Notes under the pieces: model-generated | Told to the model about the DNA's origin: nothing | Seen by the model: only the letters and a program-made list of their open reading frames with translations | Database searches by the model: none | Part shown: positions 8,369 through 15,317 of the stretch, in pieces | Position numbering within the stretch: the stretch's first letter is position 1 | Layout: each line of letters starts with the position of its first letter | Source: a virus | Virus record (IMG/VR): IMGVR_UViG_3300025853_000585 | Span: 1-25,493 of that record | Length of the DNA: 25,493 nt | Reading direction: 5' to 3' (one strand) | Position numbers and translations under genes: made by a program

Positions 8369-8382
8369 GTTCAAGGAGGAAC
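8369..8382 (+). promoter_or_regulatory. CsrA-type Shine-Dalgarno hairpin (AAGGAG hexaloop)
   Basis: Arms GTTC (8369-8372) and GAAC (8379-8382) enclose the hexaloop AAGGAG (8373-8378), closed by a C-G pair. ANGGAN in a hexaloop closed by C-G is the preferred CsrA/RsmE element. A 15-base identical copy, AGTTCAAGGAGGAAC, occurs on the other strand at 22332-22346. It precedes two nested start codons (8386 and 8399). Confidence 0.6.
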
Positions 8383-8398
8383 ATAATGGAGAATATAT

Positions 8399-8566
8399 AT
8401 GTTAGATTTAACATTAAAATTAATTCAGTTAGCTCCTTGGGTTATCTCAGGTGCATCGCTTATTTGTGCCCTGACACCAACACCAAAAGATGACATTTGG
8501 ATTGGCAAAGTCTACAAACTTATAGATTGGTGCGCAATCAATGTAGGTAAAGCAAAGGAGAAGTAG
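8399..8566 (+). CDS. 55-residue membrane-associated protein of the lysis region
   Basis: Starts ATG 8399, ends TAG 8564-8566, directly abutting the nuclease gene at 8567. The first 25 residues are hydrophobic (LIQLAPWVISGASLICAL), then a conserved-looking TPTPKDDIWIGKVYKLIDW and a short basic tail. GGAG at 8388-8391 is the local ribosome binding site, seven bases upstream. I recall related short proteins next to lysis genes in other marine phages, function unknown; a holin or antiholin role is possible. An alternative 35-codon frame starts at ATG 8386 (closer to AGGAGG 8374-8379) and ends at 8493. Confidence 0.6.
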   Translation: MLDLTLKLIQLAPWVISGASLICALTPTPKDDIWIGKVYKLIDWCAINVGKAKEK

Positions 8567-8950
8567 ATGGCCAAAAAAGCGCCAGATGCTTTTGTTTACA
8601 AAGCAACTTTAGAGCGAATTGTCGATGGAGACACTTTTGACTGTTCGCTCGACCTTGGGTTTGATGTCAAGCTACACAAGCAAAGAGTGCGGTTAGCAGG
8701 CATAGATACTCCTGAATCCAGAACACGAGACCTCGCAGAAAAAAAACTAGGCCTTGAAGCCAAAGAAAGATTAAAAGAATTGTGCGTAGGTAGCATAAAA
8801 ATCAAATCCCTAGGCAAGGGTAAATACGGCAGAATACTTGGCATACCTTATACAGAAGATGGTAAAGACATTTGTCAAATATTAATAGACGAAGGTCATG
8901 CAGTGGAGTACCACGGCGGGACTAAAACAAAAATATGGGGTGATTACTAA
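8567..8950 (+). CDS. Staphylococcal nuclease-like (SNase/TNase) endonuclease
   Basis: 127 residues, one OB-fold SNase domain. Catalytic residues aligned to S. aureus nuclease are all present: Asp22 in VDGDTF (D21), Arg42 in RVRLAGIDTPE (R35), Asp47/Thr48 (D40/T41), Glu50 (E43) and Arg89 in KYGRILG (R87). It would be a calcium-dependent phosphodiesterase acting on DNA or RNA. There is no signal peptide, so it acts in the cytoplasm, perhaps on host nucleic acid late in infection or as a virion component. AAAGGAG precedes the start and the stop overlaps the next ATG (TAATG). Confidence 0.9.
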   Translation: MAKKAPDAFVYKATLERIVDGDTFDCSLDLGFDVKLHKQRVRLAGIDTPESRTRDLAEKKLGLEAKERLKELCVGSIKIKSLGKGKYGRILGIPYTEDGKDICQILIDEGHAVEYHGGTKTKIWGDY

Positions 8951-9336
8951 TGAATGACGGACACGGAAGATTTCAGGGGGATATGGATCGTAATGAAGTT
9001 GAAATGGACCTTAATAAGTTCATGGCAATGGTAGAAGAAATAGGCCAACTTAAAGATAAAATTAGAGACCTAGAAGATGAAACAACTAGAAACCCACACC
9101 AAAAATGGATTTTTTTAGCACAAGCAGTTGATTCTTGGCGCATCTTTCCAAGAGCATTTTTAAGTGTATATATGTATTTACTTTATTTTACAACTTTTTG
9201 GTTTATGGATTTAGCAGAACCTACGTTTGAACAAAGTGGTCTTATATCAATAGTAGTTGGTGCGGGTGCAGCTTGGTTTGGTTTGTACGCAGGAACATCA
9301 GGTTCCAGCAAGTCATTTAAAGGCGAGGATAAATGA
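8950..9336 (+). CDS. Two-TM membrane protein, candidate holin
   Basis: 128 residues. Residues 15-50 are a charged helix (MAMVEEIGQLKDKIRDLEDE), then two transmembrane segments at about 67-87 (FLSVYMYLLYFTTFWFMDL) and 97-115 (GLISIVVGAGAAWFGLYAG), and a short charged tail. Two TM helices plus charged ends and a location just after the spanin/endonuclease genes fit a class II-like holin, which would release the cytoplasmic endolysin. No family signature confirms this. Overlaps both neighbours by 1-4 bases (TAATG, ATGA). Confidence 0.6.
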   Translation: MNDGHGRFQGDMDRNEVEMDLNKFMAMVEEIGQLKDKIRDLEDETTRNPHQKWIFLAQAVDSWRIFPRAFLSVYMYLLYFTTFWFMDLAEPTFEQSGLISIVVGAGAAWFGLYAGTSGSSKSFKGEDK

Positions 9337-10454
9337 AGGACGACGACCAAAGAAAACACGATAACATCATAGTATGGGCAGCATTTATGTTTCTTATAAC
9401 ACTTGTTGCGGGTATATCTATAAATGCTAATGCTCAGTCTAGTCAGCAATCTGGTACAGCTTGTGTCAATGGTTCTCAGTATTGCGAAAACAATAGTTTA
9501 GATACCACCAATACAACAACGACTACCAATACAAATACTAATACTAATACCAACACGAACACCAACACGAACACCAACACGAACAACAATACCAACACGA
9601 ACACGACTACAACGACAGCAACGAACACGAATTCGAATACTAATGTTAATACCAACACGAATAATAATATCAACACATCGACAGCAACTTCGACTTCGAA
9701 CAATACCAACACAAACAATAACGTTAATACTTCGACTTCTAATTCAACAGTGAATTCGACTGTCAATCAAAACGTTAACAATACGAACAATTCAACTTCA
9801 ACGTCGAATAATACAAATACTAACACTAACGTAAATCAATCAACTTCAGATTCAAACGTTACTACAGACAATACCAACACAAACAACAACAACACTAAAT
9901 CTGACAACACGAATAGAAATATTAACGAGTCAAATAGTACCCAAACTATTAATCAAAATGTAAAAAGCGAAGCCCCACCTGCATCTGCAATTGCTCCGTC
10001 CATAATGTCTTATTCACAGGACTTATGTACCACGGGGGTATCGGGTGCTTTCCAAGGGCAAGTGTTTGGTTTGTCGGGTGGTAAAACTATAGTAGATGAA
10101 AACTGCGAACGATTAAAATTATCTAAGTATCTATATGACATGGGCATGAAAGTAGCATCAGTTGCTTTGTTGTGTCAGGACGAAAGAGTATTCAAAGCCA
10201 TGTCAATGGCCGGTACTCCGTGTCCGTACAACGGTAAGATTGGTAAAGAAGCTACTGTAGCATGGGAGGAAAACCCACAAAAAAGGCCTGACAAAGAAGA
10301 TGCAGAAAAAGAATTTATTTCCCAGTGCACGCACGAAGCTAATCCAAACAGAGACAAGATTAATAAAGATGTTGTGGGTTTGGTTAAAAAAACTTACACA
10401 AGAAAGACTAAGACCACCAAACAATGCAGAAACGAATTTTATGCTACGCAGTAG
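9333..10454 (+). CDS. Exported Asn/Thr-repeat protein with Cys-containing C-terminal domain
   Basis: 373 residues. An N-terminal signal or anchor (about 11-32, NIIVWAAFMFLITLVAGISI) ends with ANA, a plausible signal peptidase site. Residues about 58-205 are almost only Asn, Thr and Ser with NTNT repeats, likely an unstructured stalk. Residues about 210-373 form a separate domain with a helical core (CERLKLSKYLYDMGMKVASV) and paired Cys (ALLCQDER, GTPCPYNG). I recall similar C-terminal domains in marine phages, without known function. It starts with ATGA overlap to the holin-like gene and overlaps the next gene by 31 bases. Role may be envelope or virion surface related. Confidence 0.65.
   Translation: MKDDDQRKHDNIIVWAAFMFLITLVAGISINANAQSSQQSGTACVNGSQYCENNSLDTTNTTTTTNTNTNTNTNTNTNTNTNTNNNTNTNTTTTTATNTNSNTNVNTNTNNNINTSTATSTSNNTNTNNNVNTSTSNSTVNSTVNQNVNNTNNSTSTSNNTNTNTNVNQSTSDSNVTTDNTNTNNNNTKSDNTNRNINESNSTQTINQNVKSEAPPASAIAPSIMSYSQDLCTTGVSGAFQGQVFGLSGGKTIVDENCERLKLSKYLYDMGMKVASVALLCQDERVFKAMSMAGTPCPYNGKIGKEATVAWEENPQKRPDKEDAEKEFISQCTHEANPNRDKINKDVVGLVKKTYTRKTKTTKQCRNEFYATQ
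9551..9586 (+). repeat. 12-bp tandem repeat in the Asn/Thr stalk
   Basis: Three adjacent copies of CAACACGAACAC, the last ending AA, encode the NTNT units. Further degenerate copies run to about 9960. The unit is a multiple of three, so gain or loss of copies changes stalk length without breaking the frame. Confidence 0.7.
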
Positions 10455-12670
10455 CTAGTCTGCTATCATTTAGTGTATATGGACAATACACTTACGAATC
10501 AGGACAGGATTTATACCACCTGCAAACAAACGCCAACAACTTTGAAGGTGAGTTAGCATACGAGGTAGTAGATGATGGTATTAGCCCTGCAATTGACCTT
10601 TCTTTTAATTTTACTTTTTACGGCTCTACTTTTACACAAGCGAGGATGGCAACGAATGGATGCCTACATTTTGGTAATAGTGGTAGCTATTGCAATGACT
10701 ATACTCCTGACCCTATTAACGGACAACACACCTATACCATATACCCTTTTTGGACTGACCTAATTAGAGACAACGATTCTCGCATGAAGTCTTGGGGTGA
10801 TAACAGCAAGATGATATTTGGTTGGTACGACATGAGAGAGTACAACAGAGCATCAGACAACAGCTTTGAGATAATACTTTGGAACAATAACTCTTTTGAC
10901 ATACGCTATGGTGCGTTAGATATTATTAACCATGATGTTCTCATAGGTGAGGTTGGCAGTGGCAGCAAAGAAATCTATCAATATTATTACCATGATGAAT
11001 GCAATACAGGCTCAACCAACAGTTCTATCTGTGTAAATACTAACTGGAATAACACAACAATTAACACGACATTAGAGAACGGTGGTTCTTTGTATGGCTC
11101 TGGGTCTGGAAATGGTGTTGACTGTAGTGACCCATTAAATGATTCTAGCTGTAGTGGATACGCAGATGCTTATCTAACCCAACAATGTAATATCACTGAT
11201 CTTTATAGTGAGTCTTGCCCTAACTACTGGGAAGCTTATGATGATCAGCAATGCGCAGATGATCCGCAGTACGCACCGTTTTGCCAAGGCTATAGACAAG
11301 AAGAATCTGTAGCTTTCTTTGACGATACTAACGTAGATTATGGGTTTGTAGATGAGCAAGAACAATTTGCCACTGGCGCTTTTACCGATAGTCACCATGA
11401 CGACAACTTTGGATTTGAAGACCCAATAGAAGTTATAGAGATCTTTGAAGAAGAAATGTTTCCACCTTTTGAAGAGTTTGGAGATAACCCCAACGATTAT
11501 TTTGAAGACCCTTTTGTAGAAGAGTTTGTTGTTTTCTATGACCCAGAGCCTTTACCTTTTGTTGACGCTTTTAACTCTCATCATGATGAGCCTTTTCATC
11601 AAGACGAAGTATTAATAGATGAGTTTATATTTCAAGAAACTTTTTTAGTAGAAGATTACAGTGAACCCGAAACATTTATTGAGTTTAACAGCGTAGAAGA
11701 ATTGGAGGAGTGGTTTGAAGAAGAAACTAATGAACGTTTTGAAGAACGAATTGAAGAAGAACTTGCAGATTTGGATGAACCGGAAGAAGAATTTATTGAA
11801 GAAATCTTCGAAGAAGAAGTTGTAGAAGAAGTTTTTGAAGCAATTGAAGAACGTATTGCAGAAGCAGAAATAGAAGAAGAAAGGATTGAAAGAGAAGAGA
11901 TCATAGAAAAGTTTGAAGAAGTTTTTGAAGAAGAGTTCCAAACTGCAGAAAGAGAAGAAGCTACAGGTAAAAGTTCTATTAGTAGGGATATAGCCTTGCG
12001 TGTTGTTTCTTCTACCATAGCAACTGCAACACAAAGTGTTAGCGGTACAAACGCAGGTAATAGTGTTCATGCTACAGGTAACACCGCAGCTTCTGGTAAC
12101 GCTGTAAGTGGTAGTTCCACAGGAGCTTCTTCTGGAAATGCAGGCATAAGTACAACCAGTTCCCCTAGTATGTCAGACCAGTTTGCTTCTGCTACAGTAC
12201 AAACAAACCAGGTTCTAGACATGAGTTCTATGTCCGTGTCCGGGTCTTCTACAAATGATTCCACAGGGTCGACTGATATAAGCACTTCGGTCGTTGTAGC
12301 TAATGTATCTACTAACACAGTACAAGATCAAATAGATACTTCAATAAGCTCTATGGATACATCTTCTGATACAGATACCACAGTGGAAAATTTAATCGCA
12401 CAAAATTTACAGACAGCACAAGAAGAAGTAGAAGCTCAACAAGAAGAAACAGGAGAGTATGGTTCGGAAGACACAATTATTGCGTACATGGGTTTTGTCC
12501 CAGGCTTTAACACGTATCAAACTGTTGTAATGGCCGACCAGGACCAATGGTATACACCTAAGACTATTTATACTGAAACCATGCCAGATAACATAAACGC
12601 ATTTTATGGGCTTGCAGGTAGTAATATAAGTAAAATGAACGATATAATAAGTTTACAACCACCTTTATAG
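10424..12670 (+). CDS. Large secreted NIDO-like, Cys-repeat and acidic protein
   Basis: 748 residues with a clear signal peptide (QKRILCYAVASLLSFSVYG, cleavage near 20). Residues about 45-190 resemble a NIDO extracellular domain (FTFYGSTF, MATNGCLHFG, YPFWTDLI). Residues 234-287 hold six Cys at spacing 9, 12, 10, 12, 10 with a repeated GY/NY..AY...QQC pattern. Residues about 300-545 are extremely acidic, with EEE-rich helices that may form a coiled coil. Residues about 550-690 are Ser/Thr/Gly rich, and the last 60 residues are a compact domain (WYTPKTIYTETMPDNINAFY). Overall architecture is that of a surface or extracellular adhesive protein. Its role for the phage is unknown; virion fibre or modification of the infected cell surface are both possible. 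Confidence 0.65.
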   Translation: MQKRILCYAVASLLSFSVYGQYTYESGQDLYHLQTNANNFEGELAYEVVDDGISPAIDLSFNFTFYGSTFTQARMATNGCLHFGNSGSYCNDYTPDPINGQHTYTIYPFWTDLIRDNDSRMKSWGDNSKMIFGWYDMREYNRASDNSFEIILWNNNSFDIRYGALDIINHDVLIGEVGSGSKEIYQYYYHDECNTGSTNSSICVNTNWNNTTINTTLENGGSLYGSGSGNGVDCSDPLNDSSCSGYADAYLTQQCNITDLYSESCPNYWEAYDDQQCADDPQYAPFCQGYRQEESVAFFDDTNVDYGFVDEQEQFATGAFTDSHHDDNFGFEDPIEVIEIFEEEMFPPFEEFGDNPNDYFEDPFVEEFVVFYDPEPLPFVDAFNSHHDEPFHQDEVLIDEFIFQETFLVEDYSEPETFIEFNSVEELEEWFEEETNERFEERIEEELADLDEPEEEFIEEIFEEEVVEEVFEAIEERIAEAEIEEERIEREEIIEKFEEVFEEEFQTAEREEATGKSSISRDIALRVVSSTIATATQSVSGTNAGNSVHATGNTAASGNAVSGSSTGASSGNAGISTTSSPSMSDQFASATVQTNQVLDMSSMSVSGSSTNDSTGSTDISTSVVVANVSTNTVQDQIDTSISSMDTSSDTDTTVENLIAQNLQTAQEEVEAQQEETGEYGSEDTIIAYMGFVPGFNTYQTVVMADQDQWYTPKTIYTETMPDNINAFYGLAGSNISKMNDIISLQPPL

Positions 12671-12680
12671 GAGAATCACC

Positions 12681-13028
12681 ATGGATTGGTTACAAAGTAA
12701 AACAACACAAGTAATAGCTTTAGTGGGTATTGTTTCAACTCTTGCAGGGTTTGGTTACACAGGGGCTACCTATGTTAACCGCATAACAAACTTAGAAGCT
12801 AAAATTGGCGGCATAAGCGAAGCAGAAGATAATGTGCAAGTTATTGAAGAACGTTTTGCAGCAATAGAAACATCTGTACAATTTTTAGAAAAAGAAATAG
12901 ATAAAATTGAAATTCCCGATGTAACAGACATCAAAACAGATATAGCTACAGTGAAGGCTGACTTAATAAGTTTAGATAAACGTATAGAGGAGATAAAAGA
13001 TGACAATAAGAATCCTCTTGGTGGCTAG
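12681..13028 (+). CDS. Single-TM coiled-coil protein
   Basis: 115 residues: an N-terminal transmembrane segment at about 10-32 (VIALVGIVSTLAGFGYTGATYV), then a coiled coil to the end (VIEERFAAIETSVQFLEKEI). Topology is like an i-spanin or a membrane tether, with the coil outside or inside depending on insertion. GGAG precedes the start by eight bases. It overlaps the next gene, a lipoprotein, by 29 bases in a different frame. This TM/coil plus overlapping lipoprotein pair repeats the spanin arrangement seen at 7658-8342. Confidence 0.6.
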   Translation: MDWLQSKTTQVIALVGIVSTLAGFGYTGATYVNRITNLEAKIGGISEAEDNVQVIEERFAAIETSVQFLEKEIDKIEIPDVTDIKTDIATVKADLISLDKRIEEIKDDNKNPLGG

Positions 13029-13203
13029 TATATTTTTAATCGGCTGTTCAACGCAATCAAAATTCATACCAATACCAGAAGACTCTAAGTTAGAGTGGTC
13101 TGATTCTTATGACCCCGACCAATGGAGAGAACAGTATAAAAAATGTCAGGCATTCTTGTATGAAGATAACGACGCTTGGCGTTGGTGTATGGATACTGTT
13201 TAG
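13000..13203 (+). CDS. Small lipoprotein
   Basis: 67 residues. Signal peptide MTIRILLVASIFLIGC has a canonical lipobox LIGC with Cys16 as the lipidation site, followed by STQSKFIPIPEDSKLEW and a short region with two further Cys near the C-terminus (KKCQAF, RWCMDTV). A good ribosome binding site (GAGGAG) lies inside the preceding coiled-coil gene. It may be the outer-membrane partner of that protein. It is Pro-poor compared with lambda Rz1, so spanin identity is uncertain. Confidence 0.65.
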   Translation: MTIRILLVASIFLIGCSTQSKFIPIPEDSKLEWSDSYDPDQWREQYKKCQAFLYEDNDAWRWCMDTV

Positions 13204-13448
13204 TGGGAAGAAACTATAAAAAAGAATATAAGAATTATCAGGGTAAAACTGAACAAAAAAAACGTCGTGCCATGCGAAATAAAGTGCGGCGTATAATGGA
13301 ACGAGCAGGGAAAGTTAAGAAGGGGGATGGAAAAGACGTACATCATAAAGATGGAAATCCAATGAACTCTAATAAATCTAACTTAAAAGTAGTTCGAAGG
13401 TCAAAAAACCGTTCTTTCGCCCGAAATCGCAATTCTGGGAAAAAATGA
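13203..13448 (+). CDS. HNH-like endonuclease
   Basis: 81 residues if read from GTG 13203, which overlaps the lipoprotein stop (TAGTG); the frame is open 27 bases further up to TTG 13176, a less likely start because homologous proteins I recall begin at GRNYKKEY. Very basic N-terminal half (KKRRAMRNKVRRIMERAGK) followed by a minimal HNH core, DVHHKDGNPMNSNKSNL, and RSKNRSFARN. Small phage HNH proteins cut DNA, sometimes with terminase during packaging; this one closes the rightward gene block. Full ββα-metal motif is compact, so activity is inferred. Confidence 0.7.
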   Translation: MGRNYKKEYKNYQGKTEQKKRRAMRNKVRRIMERAGKVKKGDGKDVHHKDGNPMNSNKSNLKVVRRSKNRSFARNRNSGKK

Positions 13449-13506
13449 CCTCACACAATTGATGCTGTTGCGTTTTGTTAATGTGGTTAAGGGTATTAAT
13501 CCAAAA

Positions 13507-13770
13507 CTATGAAAAATTGCTTGGTGGACTTGTCCGTGCGTCCTCGAGGGTTTCTTCTTTTTCAAGCGTTTTAACTAATCTATTTAGGTACCATTGTGCT
13601 TTTAACACATCTTGAAGGCCTTTTTTGCTTTCATAGCGCCACATGTACTTTTGAATGTTGCCTTTTAGATATCCTTTAAAAGCCTCCGACGTCATGCTTT
13701 CTTCTATTGCGTCTATGCATTCTATATTTCCACTATTGTAATGTGGTGGTGAGTTTACGTAGTCAGTCAT
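13507..13770 (-). CDS. DUF3310 (SaV-like) protein
   Basis: 87 residues from ATG 13770. An ATG two codons upstream (13776) abuts the ribosome binding site AGGAG with no spacing, so 13770 with six bases spacing is preferred. The sequence matches the DUF3310 pattern: VNSPPHYNSGNIECIDAIE, then FKGYLKGNIQKYMWRYESK and LKAQWYLNRL. Members are often annotated next to or within phage nucleotide kinases (T7 gp1.7 region), but the biochemical role of the isolated domain is not established. It is the last gene of the leftward replication operon. Confidence 0.85.
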   Translation of the reverse strand: MTDYVNSPPHYNSGNIECIDAIEESMTSEAFKGYLKGNIQKYMWRYESKKGLQDVLKAQWYLNRLVKTLEKEETLEDARTSPPSNFS

Positions 13771-14251
13771 TTTCATCTCCTATGGTTATGCTGGTTATAA
13801 ATTCTATAAAAGAATCAAAGGTTATGCTTTGGTTATTAAATTCTTTTAGTGTTATATATTCTAAATTAAAATCTTGTGTAAGGTAAACTTGGTTTTTTAT
13901 AGCCAGGCAGGCATAACATTTAATGTTATTAGAAAGTTGAAGGTTTAACCAAATACGTTGTTGTGGGGATAAATTAAACTTTAGTTTAGAGGTTTCTTTT
14001 GCTGGTATTTTTTCTGTGTATTTGTACTCGATAAAACAATGGTCATTGCGACCTGAGTAAAAAGTGTCTGGAACTCCCCCGTGGTAGGGGTCGTTGATCT
14101 TCCATCGATAGATGGTTTTGGGTAAGTGCTTGTGCACTTTATTTATGAACTCCTTTTCACGCACATAAGGAGTGTAACATGTTTTAACACGCTCGTGCCT
14201 GCGACAGTATGTGTCGCAGGTCGAACGCACGTAACACTTAGCTATTGCCAA
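13763..14251 (-). CDS. PD-(D/E)XK endonuclease (VRR-NUC/resolvase-like)
   Basis: Up to 162 residues. Core motif is clear: GGVPD (Asp62), then FIEYKY with Glu75 and Lys77, preceded by KEFINKVHKHLP and WKINDPYHG. This is the PD-(D/E)XK fold used by VRR-NUC and Holliday-junction or repair nucleases. The start is uncertain: the frame is open to TTG 14251, but the first 29 codons are Cys-rich, lie across a strong hairpin (14198-14220) and look unlike homologs, which begin near REKEF. GTG 14164 (133 residues) is the likely alternative; neither has a good ribosome binding site. It overlaps the upstream gene by 14 bases if TTG is used. Confidence 0.7.
   Translation of the reverse strand: MAIAKCYVRSTCDTYCRRHERVKTCYTPYVREKEFINKVHKHLPKTIYRWKINDPYHGGVPDTFYSGRNDHCFIEYKYTEKIPAKETSKLKFNLSPQQRIWLNLQLSNNIKCYACLAIKNQVYLTQDFNLEYITLKEFNNQSITFDSFIEFITSITIGDEND
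14198..14220. repeat. Strong 9-bp inverted repeat, 5-base loop
   Basis: CCTGCGACA (14198-14206) and TGTCGCAGG (14212-14220) are perfectly complementary and GC-rich in an AT-rich region. It lies just downstream of the leftward 223-residue gene and before the conserved part of the nuclease gene. No T-run follows on either strand, so a transcript-processing or attenuation hairpin is more likely than a factor-independent terminator. Confidence 0.6.
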
Positions 14252-14909
14252 ATGAAGCCTGGTAGAAGGATTTTACACCTTCATAGATTTCATCTTTTAG
14301 CCAGTCAACACCTTGAATGTCGATGTTAACCCATGAGCCTTTGGCATTGCTTTGTGGTACAGAAGACATCTTCCACAAGTATGCGAATCTATCGCCACCT
14401 TGTTTTATTATCTTAGTATTCCATTCTCTAGATACTTTGAGCTTTGATGAAGCGCAATCAAATAGAAATGGAATATCTGAGATTTCAGATGTTTTATCAT
14501 CCAAACGCAACAACGTATGGATTTGAGTCTGCGTAATGTCATGTTTAGCAGATTCTAAAGAATTATCTTCAAGATGTTCTTCAGCATCTTTTCTAGTTGG
14601 GAAGTTCCCTACTAGACCGCCACCTTCTTCACGCTTTCTCCACACAACAAATTCTTCTCTGAAGTGTGTGTTAACTACATACATAGATGAACCATAGTTT
14701 TCACCAGTCACAGTGTTAATAAAGTCGCCTTCTTTGGCGCCCTCTACATACTCACTATGGTTTGGATCTACTTCGTGATTCATCTTTTGAAGTAGTTTTA
14801 CTCTTGGTACTGATATATGTTCAGATGAAACATTCTCATTACCTAGTTTTGATCCCTCTTTAACATGAGCTGGAACCTTGCTCGTTACTACACTAATATC
14901 GTTTGACAT
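14238..14909 (-). CDS. Conserved replication-module protein, possibly ssDNA-binding
   Basis: 223 residues, no membrane segment. Recognisable blocks: SVPRVKLLQKMNHEVDP, FVVWRKREEGGGLVGNF and a C-terminal AYLWKMSSVPQ..KGSWVNIDIQG. I have seen this kind of protein in marine phage replication modules without a firm name. Position between helicase/nuclease genes and high charge suggest a DNA-binding role, such as single-strand binding, but no OB-fold motif is evident. AGGAGG nine bases upstream is the ribosome binding site and forms part of a 7-base tandem repeat. Confidence 0.55.
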   Translation of the reverse strand: MSNDISVVTSKVPAHVKEGSKLGNENVSSEHISVPRVKLLQKMNHEVDPNHSEYVEGAKEGDFINTVTGENYGSSMYVVNTHFREEFVVWRKREEGGGLVGNFPTRKDAEEHLEDNSLESAKHDITQTQIHTLLRLDDKTSEISDIPFLFDCASSKLKVSREWNTKIIKQGGDRFAYLWKMSSVPQSNAKGSWVNIDIQGVDWLKDEIYEGVKSFYQASFGNS

Positions 14910-14944
14910 CGTTATTCCTCCTTCGTCATTCGTTATTCGTTATT
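14910..14944 (-). repeat. Heptad tandem-repeat leader with embedded RBS
   Basis: Read on the minus strand, the 35 bases before the ATG are five 7-base units: AATAACG, AATAACG, AATGACG, AAGGAGG, AATAACG, and then ATG. The Shine-Dalgarno AAGGAGG is itself one degenerate unit. A related leader precedes the helicase gene at 16657-16698. Confidence 0.75.
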
Positions 14945-14975
14945 ATTATGTTGATCTAAAGTTTATTTTAGTCAA
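14945..14975 (-). promoter_or_regulatory. Candidate promoter before the 223-residue gene
   Basis: On the minus strand, TTGACT (14970-14975) and CATAAT (14945-14950) resemble sigma-70 boxes, though the 19-base spacer is long. Transcription would start near 14938, in the heptad repeats. The boxes overlap the end of the preceding gene. Confidence 0.3.
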
Positions 14976-15317
14976 CTCCGTACTTTCAACCCCAGGGATG
15001 TCATCCCCAAGACCGATAGCTTCCCTATAGGCAGTGGCTGACATACGTTTTTGTAATAGCTCAAACCTGCTGGTTTTTGCTATGTACTCTTGCAACGCAT
15101 CCCAGTCATCGACTGTAGGTACAATCTCCTTTTTAAGGGAGAGTGTTCGTCCACCATTAGATATTTTTTCAAGACCTTCGTCTTGCATCCTAATGGCTAT
15201 TTGCGCTTCTAGCTCTCGCTTCTGCGCATTGTATTCTTTTTCTTGTGCTTTTAGGTCTGTGATACCGTCACGCACGCGACCGTATTCGGCCAATAAGTCA
15301 TTTAGTTTCTTTGCCAT
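14946..15317 (-). CDS. Coiled-coil phage protein of unknown function
   Basis: 123 residues. Residues 1-50 are a predicted coiled coil (LKAQEKEYNAQKRELEAQIA), then a beta strand GGRTLSLKKEIVPTVDDWDAL and a helix-rich end (FELLQKRMSATAYREAI, PGVESTELTKINF). This two-part layout is common in phage replication modules next to recombination genes, with no defined activity. The ribosome binding site AGGAGG is six bases upstream. It overlaps the helicase gene by 20 bases, so they are coupled. Confidence 0.6.
   Translation of the reverse strand: MAKKLNDLLAEYGRVRDGITDLKAQEKEYNAQKRELEAQIAIRMQDEGLEKISNGGRTLSLKKEIVPTVDDWDALQEYIAKTSRFELLQKRMSATAYREAIGLGDDIPGVESTELTKINFRST

Noticed and set aside
9500-9960. 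Possible CRISPR array from regular repeats
   Set aside because: Units are 6-12 bases, contiguous and in frame for Asn/Thr; there are no spacers and no cas operon.
11645-12070. 141-codon minus-strand frame opposite the acidic region
   Set aside because: It is the antisense of Glu-rich codons (Phe-rich product), without ribosome binding site, inside a well supported gene.
13449-13506. Terminator between the converging blocks at the HNH and DUF3310 genes
   Set aside because: No inverted repeat with T-run seen on either strand in these 58 bases.
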